Translations under genes and position numbers: made by a program
In this document: in pieces, positions 5,723-5,782 of the stretch
Position numbering within the stretch: position 1 is the stretch's first letter
How the letters are laid out: each line of letters begins with the position of its first letter
DNA from: an uncultured Bacilli bacterium
Lineage (GTDB): Bacteria > Bacillota_I > Bacilli_A > RF39 > UBA660
Assembly: GCA_947625425.1 (NCBI GenBank)
Contig: CANQOH010000061.1
Coordinates: forward strand, 1 to 5,782
Reading direction: 5' to 3'
Length of the DNA stretch: 5,782 nt
The notes under the pieces: generated by a model
Told to the model about the DNA's origin: nothing
The model's database searches: none
The model's input: the letters and a program-made list of their open reading frames with translations, nothing else

Positions 5723-5752
5723 AACCCCCCAGATTTTTCTGGAGGTTTTTTT
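5723..5752 (+). terminator. Second terminator-like hairpin
   Basis: CCAGA (5729-5733) pairs with TCTGG (5738-5742) around a TTTT loop. After a small internal loop (CC 5727-5728 against A 5743), AACC (5723-5726) pairs with GGTT (5744-5747). A T run (5746-5752) follows. It lies 13 bases after the first terminator with no gene between. It may be a back-up terminator or the end of a unit left by a lost or mobile element. The left arm contains a run of six C (5725-5730). Beyond it, 5753-5782 is AT-rich with nothing recognisable. Confidence 0.65.
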
Positions 5753-5782
5753 ATGCATAATTTTTTTAAATAATTTTTCTAT

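Noticed and set aside
1..5782. CRISPR array, insertion sequence, tRNA or rRNA genes.
   Set aside because: No regularly spaced direct repeats, no transposase, and no tRNA-like cloverleaf were found. A TTCGAAT at 84-90 resembles a T-loop but its flanks do not pair.

Overview
The window looks like chromosomal DNA from a very AT-rich, low-GC Gram-positive-type bacterium (Bacilli, Erysipelotrichia or a Mollicutes-like lineage). The grounds are strong AAGGAGG-type ribosome sites, near-consensus sigma-A promoters, a CIRCE operator, a Firmicutes-like DusB and extremely compact gene packing. Tryptophan is written TGG and no in-frame TGA occurs in the five main genes, so the standard bacterial code fits better than the TGA=Trp code. 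The species cannot be named from this sequence.

Layout. Bases 1-156 are open to the left edge in one + frame and may be the tail of an unrecognised gene. Bases 157-745 hold no supported gene, but contain an unusual run of short perfect inverted repeats with mostly 4-base loops, and end in a weak terminator-like hairpin (687-711). A good promoter (746-774) and a G-rich ribosome site then drive three overlapping + strand genes (799-1965, 1958-3106, 3078-4139). Their products are diverged paralogues of about 350-390 residues. Each carries HExxH plus two downstream glutamates seven residues apart, the zinc site arrangement of M3-type (oligoendopeptidase F / thimet oligopeptidase) metallopeptidases, on a chain much shorter than usual for that family. 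This trio is the most unusual content of the window.

The trio converges with a minus-strand dusB (tRNA-dihydrouridine synthase, 4143-5138). Only 3 bases separate the two coding regions, and one hairpin covering both stop codons can terminate from both sides. dusB has its own promoter (5162-5190). Divergent from it lies hsp20 (5284-5679), a small heat-shock chaperone. Its consensus promoter is interlocked with a CIRCE element (5214-5240), so HrcA repression is expected. hsp20 ends in a strong hairpin terminator, followed closely by a second terminator-like hairpin.

The three peptidases are probably made together and kept in the cytoplasm, since no signal peptide or membrane segment is seen. 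They may work as a set on peptides, but no substrate gene is visible here. dusB and hsp20 are housekeeping and stress genes with no evident functional tie to the trio.
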